64,000 nucleotides of DNA, taken from Oopsacas minuta (taxonomy: Eukaryota; Porifera; Hexactinellida; Lyssacinosida; Leucopsacidae). Positions 34,161 through 45,418 of this stretch are shown one piece after another. Location: assembly GCA_024704765.1 (NCBI GenBank), contig JAKMXF010000328.1:185260-249259 (forward strand). Direction: 5' to 3'. Each line of letters starts with the position of its first letter. Positions within the stretch are counted from its first letter, which is position 1. The notes below the pieces were generated by a model. The model was not told the DNA's origin, searched no databases, and was given only the letters and a program-made list of their open reading frames with translations. The position numbers and the translations under genes were made by a program.

Positions 34161-35309
34161 TTGTCTTGTAATTTCCCTCCTTTGCTTCTCATTCTGGACA
34201 CATTCTCAATGAATACTTCGTCATTTACTTTAAAGCTTTGAGTGATTGGGTTTACTTTTTTGTCGAACTGTTCCTTCATTATTTTCTTTGAGTTTATGAG
34301 GTTTTTGCCAGCCTGTTGAAATGAATCTTCTTGCTCATTTTTCATTAATTCGAGTAGTTCATCGTCATTTTAGTTATCCCCAAGTAAATTTTCCTCCATA
34401 GAGACGTCAGGATAGAGGAAAGCTAAGTTTTCAGCTTCAAATGGAAGGCGTGGTTTGCGACAGCCATGCATTAGTTCGAATGCAGAATATTTTGTGGTCT
34501 CACGAGGGCTAATGTTAATTGAAAACGTAACTTGCTCCAAGTAGTGAAACCAGTCATCCCGTTTCTCATATACAGATTTTTTAGAGATTGTTTAATCGCT
34601 TTGTGTGTAGATCCTACGAGACCATTCGTTTGAGGATGGTAGGGCAGCTAAGAATAGTAATTTACAACCTTGTATTTCTTTAAGTGTTTTGGAAATCGTA
34701 TTCGTGAATTCTCTTCCGTTATCAGTTACAATTTGCACCGGAGCACCTTGCCGACAGTATATTGAAAAAACTCCAGTAGCAACATCTCTCGCGTTTTTCG
34801 TTTTCTGAGGACGAGTCTCGATCCATTTAGTAAAGTGATCGATGAAAGTAAGAATGTATTTGTAACCTTCTGACTCTATTAGTGGTCCACTCAAATCCAT
34901 GCCTACTCTAAACCACACTTTCTTTATGACTGGGAGTGGTTGTAGTGGTATGGTTGGCGATTTTAGGCTAGGCAGGTTCCTTTGACACGGTCACATTTTT
35001 GTATATAAGTACGTATTTCCGTGGACATTCCTGGTCATTTGCAATACGATACGAGTAGCGAAAACATTGATGTCCAGCATTATCATGGAATTCTTTGAGA
35101 ATATCAAGTTTTTGGTCAGCTTTTATGACGATTAAGAAAGTATTTCCCGATGCTTTAACAAGTTTATTAGAATTAATTGTATATTTTGCGGCTTTCTTAC
35201 GCAGGAACCTTTTTTCGTTTTTGGTTGCGTCCAAAGGATAGGAATTAAACTGCAGGTAATTGACAAATGATTCGTACTCAGTTGAATCCATAAACAGTGA
35301 AAATATCAA
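34091..35309 (-). pseudogene. Gypsy-type integrase of the Ginger-like element
   Basis: 35309-34968 holds the N-terminal H2C2 region (FLRKKAAKYTI, LKEFHDNAGHQCFRYSYRI), its terminal Cys pair displaced into another frame. 34918-34592 is the core: VGMDLSGPLIESEGYKYILT with the first Asp, FIDHFTKW, then IVTDNGREFTNTIS with the second Asp. The catalytic-Glu segment is altered to SSNEWSRRIYTQ, where SNGLVGR-like sequence with Glu would follow. 34345-34091 is the tail with [19 protein letters not shown] and [12 protein letters not shown], a textbook GPY/F motif. The whole is an integrase that cuts and joins element ends, interrupted by shifts at about 34590 and 34370. Confidence 0.88.
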
Positions 35310-35315
35310 ATATTG

Positions 35316-35620
35316 AATACATTTTCAAAGCTTTGTTTATATTTGATAATTCTTAGAATTTTCCGCTTATTTTTCCTTTGTTATCGTAATACGCACGTTA
35401 CAAACAATTACTAAAAATTATGATTACATAAGTGTATGTAAGTAACTAATGTGAGAAGAAACCTAGAAAGTGCTAAGTCATCATAATTGACTGCAATGAT
35501 GAATGTAGAAATGGGGGGACCAATTTCTGCAAAGGGGGGCCAAAATCTGCAACGTTTTTGAATTTGCAGAAAATGGTCCCCTGGACCATTTTCGTAGGGG
35601 GGACCATTTTTTGGAAAACA
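35316..35620 (-). repeat. Right terminal inverted repeat of the Ginger-type element
   Basis: Complement of 31966-32271. It carries the same G/C-rich outer box (CCCTGGACCATTTTCG) and the same AT-rich inner boundary (ATACATTTTCAAAGCTTTG). The integrase reading frame starts just inside it at about 35309. Confidence 0.9.
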
Positions 35621-36080
35621 AGGTAAAGGCCGCAAATCAGCAGGGAAGCGAATGGCAACAGTATTTTGGGATAGGGAAGGAATTATACACCTCGACTGGT
35701 TACCTGAGAAGACCACCATAAACAGTGATTATTACGTTGACGAATTGAAAGAATTGCGTCAAGCGATTAAACGTGAGAGGCGAGGCAAGTTGACACGTGG
35801 CGTGCTGCAACATGACAACGCAAGGCCCCATGTAAGCTCCAAAACAATGGCTTCAATTGACGACTTAGGATTTGAATGCCTCCCTCATCCCCCGTATAGT
35901 CCAGACCTGGCTCCCAGCGACTCTGGCTATTTGGAGAGATGAAGAAACTTCTCCGAGAGAAGAGATTTGAGGATTTCAAACGGCTGGAGTATGAAATAAA
36001 ACAGTGGGAAAAAGGAAGCCCCTAAAGAATTCTATACCACTGGGCTGGAAAAGTTGCCAGAACGATGGGAATGATGTATA
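35621..36080 (+). pseudogene. Mariner transposase, 3' half
   Basis: The frame 35652-35942 starts MATVFWDREGIIHLDWLPEK in one run, then LQHDNARPHVSSKTMASIDD with the second Asp and HPPYSPDLAPSD with the third, 34 residues later (DD34D). A shift at about 35925 separates the following WLFGEMKKLLREKRFEDF-like tail, in which the expected YWLF reads as SGYL. It ends near 36060. Confidence 0.9.
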
Positions 36081-36099
36081 AAGTTTATGGGGGAATTTA

Positions 36100-36880
36100 T
36101 CAAAACATTTGATAATCAATATGATAAGTTAGGTTTATATTAATTATGAAAAAAAGTCCCATTATTCATTGAATATCCTTTGTATTATGATATTTTCTAC
36201 AAATAATCACTTAATCTATTTTTTATTCGTGTTCTGATTTATCTTTTCTAAAAGCATCTTGAGATTTGAGAAAAGTAATACTACCATGATTCGCAACTTC
36301 TAAGGTATTAGATTGTTTATTTAAATTGGTTTAGTGAATTTACTCGCAGTAACATATAACCTTCTTCGCCAGATAATTACCACGAGTATGAAATTTTACT
36401 ATCAAAATCTTAATAGGAAATCATTCCTATGACATTTATTTTGATGAACACATTCTCTGTTCCATGTTCAGGAGCATTCTTTAGCCAGATTTGATATTTC
36501 AAATTGTTCTTGAATCTACAAGTTGCTTCTTCAACAAGATACGAGCTATTTATGCATGTTGATTTCTTCTTAATAGGATGGTAGAGTAATTAAATGACAC
36601 AAAATGGGTGAAATTGATAATTTTTAACTAAAATGTTTGTCCATTCGGTGTTCAAAGGTTTTGAATTAATCTGTGGTCGTATAATATCCCATTCTCGTTT
36701 ATTCAGCGAGAATTCAATATAATTGGGAATTTCAAGTTTTGCTTCGATCAATTATTTCTGTCGTATTTGTTGGCAAATTCTCCAGAGATGAAAACTCTCC
36801 CAATTGTCCATAAAAGGGGGTAAAATTACTGTTGTTCTGGACAAGATGAATATATGTAAATTATGAATCAAGTGAACTTG
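36100..36880. other. Intergenic, nothing recognised
   Basis: AT-rich spacer after the mariner; no further gene or repeat was made out. Confidence 0.35.
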
Positions 36881-37282
36881 TATAGTGGAAGCCGCTTAAT
36901 CGGGACTCGGATAATCGGGATATCCGCTTAAACAGGACAATGGTTTGGGAACAGATTTTTAGATAGAAAATCGTCGCATAATTGGGACATTGAATTAGTT
37001 AATCGGGATTTTTTATTCCAATTAAACGATTATATATTTATTCAGAATAATTGTAAAATGGTATGTTTGGAAACTAGGAATTTTAATATTATCTACAACC
37101 ATAACAATACAACACCGAGTGATTACCATTTACTAACTAAGATTATTAAAGTTGCTCAATCGTCTCAGGTTCCCTTGGCTATTCCACCCTGTATAATTCC
37201 CTCAATAATGACCAGACTGTTGGATTTCCACACGTTTTGCATGGGTTGCAGTAATAAGTACGTGCATTATAATTTAACTTTA

Positions 37283-38617
37283 TCAGGGCGTTCAATAAGT
37301 CTTGCGGGTCATGATATATCTTAGGAATTAGTCAAGTAATATATCTACTTTCATATATTATAAGCCCATATAGTTAAACTCCATATACTGAAAGTTTCAA
37401 GCTGATTCAATACAAATTATGAATTTTTTGAGATAGTTAGGTGTAGTCAATTTATACCCATTGTTGTGTGTATGGCTTCAAAGGATGATAATTTCAACCT
37501 CAAATGGCGAGCTTACATAGAGTTTCGCACAATACTCAAGATCCAGCCCGTACAGATCTTCAGCGAGTTACAGGAGATATTGTGCGTGGATTGACCTTCC
37601 AGATCTACTGTAGAGCGATGGGCTGTCCGTTTTAGATCTGGTGATGCTGATGTCACAGATTTGCCTCGATATAGAAGACCGATATCCGCCTACACTTCAC
37701 AGAATATCGCACTCATTGAAAGTATGGTTATGGAAGACAAGTGCATTATTGTTAATCAGTTAGAACGAAGTGTGGAGATTTCATCGGGAGCTATTCATAC
37801 AATTCTGATGACTGTGCTTGGCTACCGATCGATTTGTGGGAAATGGGTCCTGCATAAGCTCAGTGAGAATCAAAGGTTGGCACGACTGAATATTGCCAAG
37901 AAACTCTTGGAAACTTATGAGAACTGCGATTCTAGACGCCGAACAGAGATTATTACTGGTGACGAGACGTGGGTGTACTATTCAACACCATATCGCAAGT
38001 ATAAGAAGCGATCATGGGTGAGGGGCGACGAACAACCGGCGAACATTCCTAGGCCCGACTTCAGAAAACCTAAGATTATGTGTACCATCTTCTTCAGTAG
38101 TCATGGAATTGTCTTGTAATTACCTTGTGAGAGTGGCAAGGCTGTTACTTCTACTTTCCTTACAGAGCAAGTGCTTCTAAATTGGATAAAAAATATAGAA
38201 AAGTACCGCCTGAAAACCGGAACTCGAGGAATGAAGATTTTAATTGATAACGCCAGTTCCCATACAGCTAAGCTTACCAAAATTTCTTGGATGTAGAAGG
38301 GTTAGAATTACTTCCCCATCTACCATACTCATCAGACCTAGCTCCGTGTGATTTTTGGCTATTCCCCAAGCTTAAAATCTACCTTCAAGGCAAAGATTTT
38401 GACACATTACAAGCACTCAGAACTGGCCTGTACCAGTACTTCAAAATCCATCCCCGAAGAAGAGTACAGAAATGTGTTTTATAAGTGGGTGGAAAGGTTC
38501 AAACTTTGTGTATCTGCAGGAGGGGATTACTTTGAATAAATAATATAGTGAATTAGTGTGTATAGTGTTTGTATCATATTCTATGATATCACCCGCAAGA
38601 CTTATTGAACGCCCTAG
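37283..38617 (+). mobile_element. Mariner element, second copy of the GGGCGTTCAATAAGT family
   Basis: A 1335-bp element with TIRs TCAGGGCGTTCAATAAGTCT and, from the right, CTAGGGCGTTCAATAAGTCT, flanked by TA (37281-37282 and 38618-38619). The inner TIR adds TGCGGGT on both sides. The TIR is shared with the element at 2336-3522, but this copy retains more of the transposase. Confidence 0.9.
37472..38539 (+). pseudogene. Mariner transposase pseudogene (DD34D)
   Basis: The ATG at 37472 opens MASKDDNFNLKWRAYIEFRT, close to the MASKSTDFKIEHRAYVKIRT of the 2527 copy. A stop at about 37591 and a shift lead to the frame 37661-38119, which has the second HTH (SVEISSGAIHTIL) and TGDETWVYYSTP with the first Asp, then IPRPDFRKPKIMCTIFFSS. 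After an in-frame stop comes MKILIDNASSHTAKL (second Asp, about 38240). A shift leads to 38287-38484 with HLPYSSDLAPCDFWLF (third Asp). About three lesions in all. Confidence 0.88.
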
Positions 38618-38860
38618 TATTTACTTACTTTCTAAGTATATATCGTAATGCATTATATGACCTCTTGAAGCGGAAATATAACCTTACTACAACCAAATCT
38701 CTACTAGACCCTACATAAATCAGGATTAGTAGTATAGAAATAAGATATATCTGGTCATGTGACCATGAAAAACTAGTTTTGAATACTTAAATAATCATAA
38801 TCAGTTAATCGGGACAAAACATTGCCTTCCGAGCTGTTCCGATTAACCTGCCTTCACTTA

Positions 38861-41800
38861 CAACACGATCTACTTTTTCTGGAGTGAACCTTGATATGAT
38901 GAAATGAGAGATTTCCAGCCCGAGGGTGAAAATTGTTGAATAATTATACTGATTAGTAAATTCAGAACAGATTCGTCATGTTAACTAGACATGGAAAACT
39001 CAGGAATTTGTCCGCAAGGAGGGAGGTCGTGACGGTGTGGTTTGGGGCTCGCATACTATTGAGGGACCTTACACCTATATTTGCATATTAGCTCTATGGG
39101 TTCGAAAACAAACGGGATGTTCGAACCTTCCCTACCCATACCAATCCCGTTAGGATCGTAGTAATTTAGTGATCCACGCCCCTGAACACTAGCGATATGG
39201 GGATGGGGAGGGACGAATCCTTGCGCTATGGGGGCAGCACCTCCATAGACACTAACGTTTTAAGTATACTAGCGTTTCGAGGATCATTGGTTCTGTGTAG
39301 AATACTAGTGATGCAGAAAATAGATCCTCTGAAACAACATCTTACATCTTAGGGCATTGCTAAGCATATAGTCCTGTAGAACAATTTTCAATAAAATCGA
39401 CCTCTATATAGTGGCATGTAGATATAGATTGAAAATGTCAATTTGAAATCTACATACTCGATTACCCCTGACTACCAGTTGAAACGAAATTCTAACGTCA
39501 TTTTTAGAAATATTAGCAAGTGGTGTGAAAATAAAATTAATCATATAATAAAACTGTGAATTTTTTATTTTCAGACCCTGAACAATCACAAAATTGGACT
39601 TCACGCACCCAATTACACCTGACAACATGTTGAAACCTAATCTCCAGGATGCTTCTGAATAATTACATAGCAAGGTGTGTAAGTATGATTAATCACCCAA
39701 AAGTGTGGGATATCCAATAAAATTCATAACCGAGGTGCAAATCTCCTACCTAAAATGTACATGTGTACCCATTGGCGCGACTAGGTTCATGAGTCAGAGT
39801 GGGAAGAAGATGACGTCATGCCCACCCAAATCGTCCCTAGTTGCGCCTATGTATGTACCAATTTTCACATGGATCGGACTGCTAGATTTCACACAGCCGC
39901 GCGGACGAAAGTACAAACGTCGCACATAGTCCATGCCATTAGGACATCTTCCTATATAACCTGCATCACTTACTTAAATCGATTTGCATTGTATTTTCCG
40001 GCCCTGTGGTTGATGGAGCATCATACACAAAGATGGGACAGTTCGCCCTTGTAGCAAAAGCCACGAGTCCGAGGGACATATCAACCTAGTACCACGAGTC
40101 TGGGGGGCATCTCAACCCATGGGCACGATCAAGGGAATATCCAAGAGGGCCGTACGCTCCATAATTCGCATGATCTTTGATGAAGGTATAATTAGGAGTG
40201 CGAAAATAGAGGATCTTTGCCTATACTGTAACAATAATTTACTGAAATAGGCTTATGGAAATTCTGGGTGAGGAGCGAAGGAGCGTGTTCGGAAAACTCT
40301 GTAATATCTCCTGGGCACGAGTATGGAGGCACACATGGAACTATGAAAGACTAGAATACACTAAATTCTTAACCACATGGAAAATTCATAAATTGACATG
40401 GAGCTTCGGACTCTGGATATTATCGATCTTTTTGAATTTTGAACTGCGTATTGTAAATATCCAAAAGTAACGATCATATTGTATCTGAATATACAAATAT
40501 TCATGAATATCGAAGAGTAGAACTGAAGCAATCGAAAATGCCCTCTTGTGAGATAAAAAATCTCGAAACTTTATAATATAATATGTGCCATATTAAATCC
40601 TCTAAATCCTTAAACAATATTTTCATTTTATGAGAAAAATACTTCTTAACGATGTTTGAATGCGTACTACACATATATTCCTTTACTTATCTGTACACCA
40701 TCGTTTCTACTCAAAACTGACAATATTCTAACAATTAAACAGCATCATTTATACCAGGAGGATTTGCTTCTTGAGTATTTGTGTCGGATGCGATACGCCG
40801 AACAATGCCCCCCGCCTAAAATTGGAATTGTAAAATCTTACTCCAGTCATACCAATCAATCATTTCGAAATAGATATGCTATTTACTATAAATTATAACA
40901 CATGGTCATAGCCTACTATGTATATGGCCTAACAGTAACTGGACAAGGGATATGTAACTTAATTGAACAAAATTTCATCTGATCTTAATTTCACAGAAAC
41001 GGTGCATTTGGCACGAATGGTTTGCATCGTTTTTGAAGAATAAACTATCAACCATTATATGCTAAAACTTCAGAAATGTGTGGATATATTTGTCTAGTAA
41101 GCATTTATTGTTAAACTATGTCATTATTTGATGCCTTGTAAAACGAACTTTAAAAATATCATTCTAAAGCAAAAGGTGAGTCGTTCTTGCTTACAATAAA
41201 GAGCAGGAATAACACATTTTCTCAATTTAGAGTTTTAACTCGATAATAGTTAGGTTATTGTCAGAAGAAGATTGCAAATTTGGAATATATATACTAATTC
41301 CCATACCCTTGTAATCAGGGTCGGCCTGAGCCGTCACACTTTTATGTGAATCTTTTGGTACTTAAAATTTCACGGGCGTGGTTCGCGATAATAATACTGT
41401 GATCTTTTAACGAGTCATCATATTTGATGAATTTGCGGGGGCAATTTTTCTCCATCAATGGAATGCCCTTTGTGATCCCGATCCGCCACTATTGGAGGTT
41501 AAAGGTGCTAAGATCCCTAATGCAGCAACCCTCTACATCATTCTTTCGAATAGATCCCCAATGACCAATATCCCGTTATCAAAGATGATATACCCCTCGA
41601 ATGGGATGCATATCGCAGCAGAATCTTGTCCTCTCACCACTTGTTGCCTAAATCCTCAAATTTATCAGTAATTCGTTCCGATATTTATAGTATAGTTACT
41701 ATATTTGTTAGTGATATTGTTTTTGATTTATAGTTATGTATCTCAACTTTGATTTTGCATTGAGATCAAATTTCATCTCTAGGGGAGTTGTTCTCAAATT

Positions 41801-42050
41801 TTAAGACTCCATTCATAATCGTTATGTATATTTTAGGGGTTCTCGATCATTTCAAATTAACTTTATTTACTTCTGATTATCACAATTCAAGGCTGCACCA
41901 CCTCTCGCGAGCTTCCGCCGAGCGTGCTTGTAATACATTCTGATATAATATCTCCGTCATTTTTTTCGTATTTTAAAAATTACCATTTGTGGGCATATTT
42001 AGGATTACGTTAAATAGATAAGAGGAATCATATCAAAAATTTATTCAGGG
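38861..42050. other. Long region without recognised gene
   Basis: Over 3 kb of mostly AT-rich DNA. Frames up to about 90 codons exist (39404-39673, 40656-40898) but carry no motif or coding context. Short direct repeats appear at about 40060-40130 (ACGAGTC-(C/T)G-G-GG-CAT-TCAACC). A segment beginning CAGGGTCGGCCTGAGCC at about 41327 looks like one hAT terminus. 41083-41170 shares a few words with the foldback at 20235 (AGTAAGCATTTATT). Confidence 0.45.
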
Positions 42051-42054
42051 GTAT

Positions 42055-44767
42055 CACGGGTCGCTCAGATTCAAATATCGATAAAAAATTACAATTTGTT
42101 CAAAACCTAGCTGGAGTGATAGAGTAGCATGTCTATTTCCCAAATATTCAGTATTTACAATTATTCGCATGCAAAAACAAAAATTTAGCCTAATTGTATT
42201 TTTCACCTAATTTTTAACACCTTCCATTTGTGGTACTTACTCTTTGAATTCAATACATGCTAACTAGTAGTGTCAAATATCTCTAATTAATATCTTCATA
42301 TAAACTAAAACAAAAATATTGGAAAACTATTCATTCACACTGGTTTTAATATAATTTTATTTGTCATTTATCTTATCAATTGCACTCAATCTCGTTTTCA
42401 TCTTGTACTCCCTTCCAAATATCTGCTGCATTATCAGTAGCAAGAGATATAAAATAAATTCGCAAACTGTCTTAAATAACCCCTCACAGTAACTTTCTGT
42501 ATCCTCACCAAATTTGTATCTTCTCCACACATTGTTAAAATGATGCTGACTAGATTCTAATGCCTGTTCTGATACTACAGCCAATCTGTCATCTGTAGGT
42601 AAATATCTTAGCAGAAAGGGGACCAAATGGCGGCATACTATATGTACTTTAGTTGTACAAGAAATACCACACATTTTGTAAGCTTCTTCAAATTCATAGA
42701 TCCTTTCGTGAAACTCGGGAGTACATCTGGATATCCCAAAACAAGAAGATACCACGGAGTAAAATCTTCTGAATGCTATGTAGGCATTACAATTCTTATT
42801 TAGAAACAAATCTCCATGATGTTCAGTAATAATCTCATTGAATTCCTTTCAAAGCTTCCACCACGACATTGACTTTTCTTGACGCTATATCTCTTCAAAG
42901 TATCCAGGTGGATCTGTATTTCGTCTTCTGACATTGACTCTATAATTACATCATGAAGTCTCTGGCCTACTCCAAGCAACAAATGTAGCCCTGGGAGATT
43001 GAGAATAGCCATGTTTTCAATAGGTAGAATATCAGCATCCTGAAATACGGTGGGGTTTTTAACTCCCTTGTATAATTTTGAATTTATTTTCAATCCGCCA
43101 TATTCTCTGCAAAATTCTTCATACTGTGCAGCATGCTGTGCTGACCCTCATAACTCCCATCTCCCAATATCGTCAAGATTATCCCTTTCGTCCCAGGTAC
43201 ACCAGGGACAGGGATGTCTGCCAGGCATGATACCAAAAACTATTAGTGCAGCTTTTATATCAATCGTTGGCTTATATTGACGTCTAGGATTAGACGTCTG
43301 ATTTCATGACTGGAGAATATTGACTCAGCCAAATTATAGCCAGATCGCTTACACTATTGGGTAATTCTGGTTGAATTGTCACTTTCAAAATCCTTGTCCA
43401 AAGTCCAGTTCTAACTTATAATGTAATTTATAGATATCGATCCCATCTGATTGAGAAAATCTTTTACTAAGAAGGCCAGGAACATCACAACAGAATACTG
43501 TCCAGACAGGGCAAATATCACCATATCCCTTCTTCTGAGATCGGTTCAGCTCTAGTTGGCAAAGTTCAAAGAATTGACCAGTAATTTCATATCGAGTAGT
43601 GTAAAATAATTTCACCTTAGGGTGCCAATTAATTTACCTCTCAATATACTTATAACTGACTTAAGACCGTTATTACTTAGATTTCCTTTAGTCTTTATTT
43701 GTAACATATCTGAAAGTTCAAGACTGACAGACGGTACACTACTTAAAGCAGACTTATTCAAAGAAAAAATAGCTGTAAAATAAACCGGGTGCCCCCTGAA
43801 ATACGTGATAGTTCGAGGTATAAATCATCACCTACATCCAAACGCTTAACGATATCATCTCTTACAAATTTATCTAATAATTTTCTTTTACCTAAGCAGT
43901 GTCTGGTGTTGGTAACAGCATTAGAAGAAGAACAATCATGGCGAATCCCTCGTCCTACTTTTAGAAGACATTTATTGCGCAACCTTACAACTTGTTGAGA
44001 AGAATTTTCTACCGTCTACCAACAGATTTATGTCGAATTGGCTGAGGTGCATGTTTCTTTGGTCCAAATCGATACGCTTCTTGACACATAGCACAAGGAG
44101 AATCAACAAAACAAGAGTTTAGTCTGGTGTTATTTATTGGCAGTGTCCAAGAAAAAGGTTTCGGAATATTTCCAGCACTCAGATTCTTGTCCGTTTTCTC
44201 AAGCCAAATTACACAAGCCTTATAGAGAACTGTCGGTAACCTGCAGCTGAGATCGTCAACGTTGTTTGATAAAAACTTTGCATATATCTTCAGTAACCTT
44301 GGAGTTAAACTTACCCCATCGTTCCCCACTTTAACACAACAATTGCGACATACCTTTTGTCGCGCTTTCATATGTGTGTTACTGAAAAGTGTTCCAAAGG
44401 ATTCCAACTGCCAAATATAGATATTGGTTTCTAATATTCGATATTTATGGTATTTGCAGTTGAATAGGGATGCCGTACTGAACGACATGTATTCAAGTGT
44501 GAAGACACGACAAGTAGGGAAATATTCTTACAATTCATGTGTATATTTAACACTACAAATAAACATGAATTGAAATCAAAGAGCAAGTACCACAAATGGA
44601 AGGTGTTAGAAATTAGGTGAAAATACATTAGGCTAAATTTCTGTTTTTGCGTACGAATAATTTTAAATAATGAATATTTGGGAAATAGACATGCGACTCT
44701 ATCACTCCAGCTAGGTTTTGAACAAACTGTATTTTTTTGATCGATATTTGAATCTGAGCGAACCGTG
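42055..44767 (-). mobile_element. DNA element with ~205-bp TIRs and CPWC-W/SEQ-type transposase
   Basis: A 2713-bp element. The left end CACGGGTCGCTCAGATTCAA and the right end, inward, CACGGTTCGCTCAGATTCAA begin inverted repeats of about 205 bp (42055-42258 and 44562-44767; inner boundary near GAATTCAATACATG/CATGAATTGAAATC). GTAT flanks both ends (42051-42054, 44768-44771), a candidate 4-bp target duplication. One minus-strand protein fills the inside. I know relatives in invertebrate genomes from their motifs, but cannot place them in a named superfamily from sequence alone. Confidence 0.85.
42357..44488 (-). pseudogene. Cys-rich N-terminus plus transposase-like core (CPWC-W/SEQ type)
   Basis: Order on the minus strand: 44488-44009 carries KARQKVCRNCCVKVG, SCRLPTVLYKAC and CAMCQEA (zinc-finger Cys pairs). 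43982-43758 carries GRGIRHDCSSSNAVTN, KLLDKFVRDDIVKRLDVG and ISGG. 43615-43385 ends KLHYKLELDFGQGF (candidate first acid). About 43280-43160 reads ALIVFGIMPGRHPCPWCTWD with following ERDNLDDIGRWE. 43093-42800 has NLPGLHLLLGVGQRLHDVII and a GGSFERNSMR block. 42809-42357 has TKVHIVCRHLVPFL and VVSEQALESSQHHFNNVWRR. About five shifts or stops occur. The SEQ-x-x-E-x-x-H-x-x-F motif matches DEQGERFHQDI of the 29276 gene. Confidence 0.75.
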
Positions 44768-44779
44768 GTATGTGAAGTC

Positions 44780-45415
44780 GGATATATATTACAAATTAGC
44801 TGTCCTCATTTGACGATAATCCCACCGATTATCGAGCTATAATTTGATACTAGCTTGCATTACTTGCTAGTTTGCTGCTCGACAGTTTAGTGTCTCAGGT
44901 TAGTTTAAGTATTTAACTGCTAAGACTCGAACTTGTACGAGATACCGAGCATATTTACATACAGATTATTTCGGTTTTTCATATTTTTGCACGCTTCGCT
45001 TGCTTAGTCGCTGCGCAACAGCTTGGCGTTTCGGTTTACCCTAAGTATTAAACGGCTAAATTTCTAAGTGCATTTGGTGGCTAAGCACAGTGACACGAAA
45101 TGGCTAAAACCTGGAAGTAGGTATTAGGCTCCTAGATAACGTATTAAACCATATTATTGACATATGGGGAATCATACCCAGGAATCGATTGACGTAACTA
45201 GATTTTTTCTAAGTATTTGGGTGTGAAAGTAATGACGTCATTGTCACATTCAAAAATATTTTGATTTTTATCGAGTTATAATTAAGCCAATTTGTGAGCT
45301 ATATGTTCAGAAATTGAATGTTTTGTGTTTTGATATAATTAGCACTATTTAAGGTACACTTTTATTAACTTATGAAAGTACATTTCTTGTTGAAAATGAC
45401 CTACCGTTCATTGAC
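44780..45415. other. Spacer with a dispersed repeat word
   Basis: No gene. CGCTTCGCTTGCTTAGTCGC (about 44994) repeats the segment at about 19858. Several (C)GGCTAA words occur between 45050 and 45110. Confidence 0.4.
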
Positions 45416-45418
45416 TTA

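Larger units (their letters stand above)
31966..35620 (-). mobile_element. Ginger-type transposon with ~305-bp TIRs and USP-like module, TSD AGGT
   Basis: A 3655-bp element. The left end reads TGTTTTGCAGAAATTGGTCC and the right end, inward, TGTTTTCCAAAAAATGGTCC. The inverted repeats continue for about 305 bp (31966-32271 and 35316-35620), inner boundary near GCTTTGAAAATGTATT. AGGT duplications sit at 31962-31965 and 35621-35624, and the mariner reading resumes across them. The minus strand encodes a gypsy-type integrase (H2C2, DDE core, GPY/F), a long linker and a cysteine protease-like module. TGT start, 4-bp duplication and gypsy-like integrase without gag, protease or RT point to the Ginger superfamily. 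Confidence 0.92.
31395..36100 (+). mobile_element. Mariner element interrupted by a Ginger-type insertion
   Basis: A mariner transposase begins at 31395 and resumes at 35621 after a 3655-bp insertion at 31966-35620. A putative right TIR lies near 36150-36172 (CCCATTATTCATTGAATATC, a usual mariner end); the left TIR was not found. The two halves read continuously across the insertion once one AGGT copy is removed, apart from a one-base shift close to the joint. Confidence 0.85.
36883..38858. mobile_element. Pogo-like non-autonomous element containing a mariner
   Basis: The left end TAGTGGAAGCCGCTTAATCG and the right end, inward, AGTGAAGGCAGGTTAATCGG are imperfect inverted repeats flanked by TA. 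Next to each terminus a second copy of the TTAATCGGGA motif occurs (about 36993 and 38812). The remaining own DNA is about 640 bp non-coding, the rest being the mariner at 37283-38617. A Tigger/pogo-derived MITE is the simplest reading. Confidence 0.75.

Noticed and set aside
39404-40898. Frames of 60-90 codons as possible host genes
   Set aside because: No motif, no paralogue in the window, no coding bias that could be judged by eye; frames of this length are common by chance.
41083-41200. Second copy of the foldback at 20235
   Set aside because: Only AGTAAGCATTTATT and a few neighbouring words agree; no arm structure is visible.
41320-41500. hAT MITE starting CAGGGTCGGCCTGAGCC
   Set aside because: The supposed right end (GATCCCGATCCGCC) does not pair with it and no octamer duplication is present.
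43050-43998. Plus-strand frames within the 42055-44767 element
   Set aside because: Antisense to the minus-strand transposase blocks; no independent motif.
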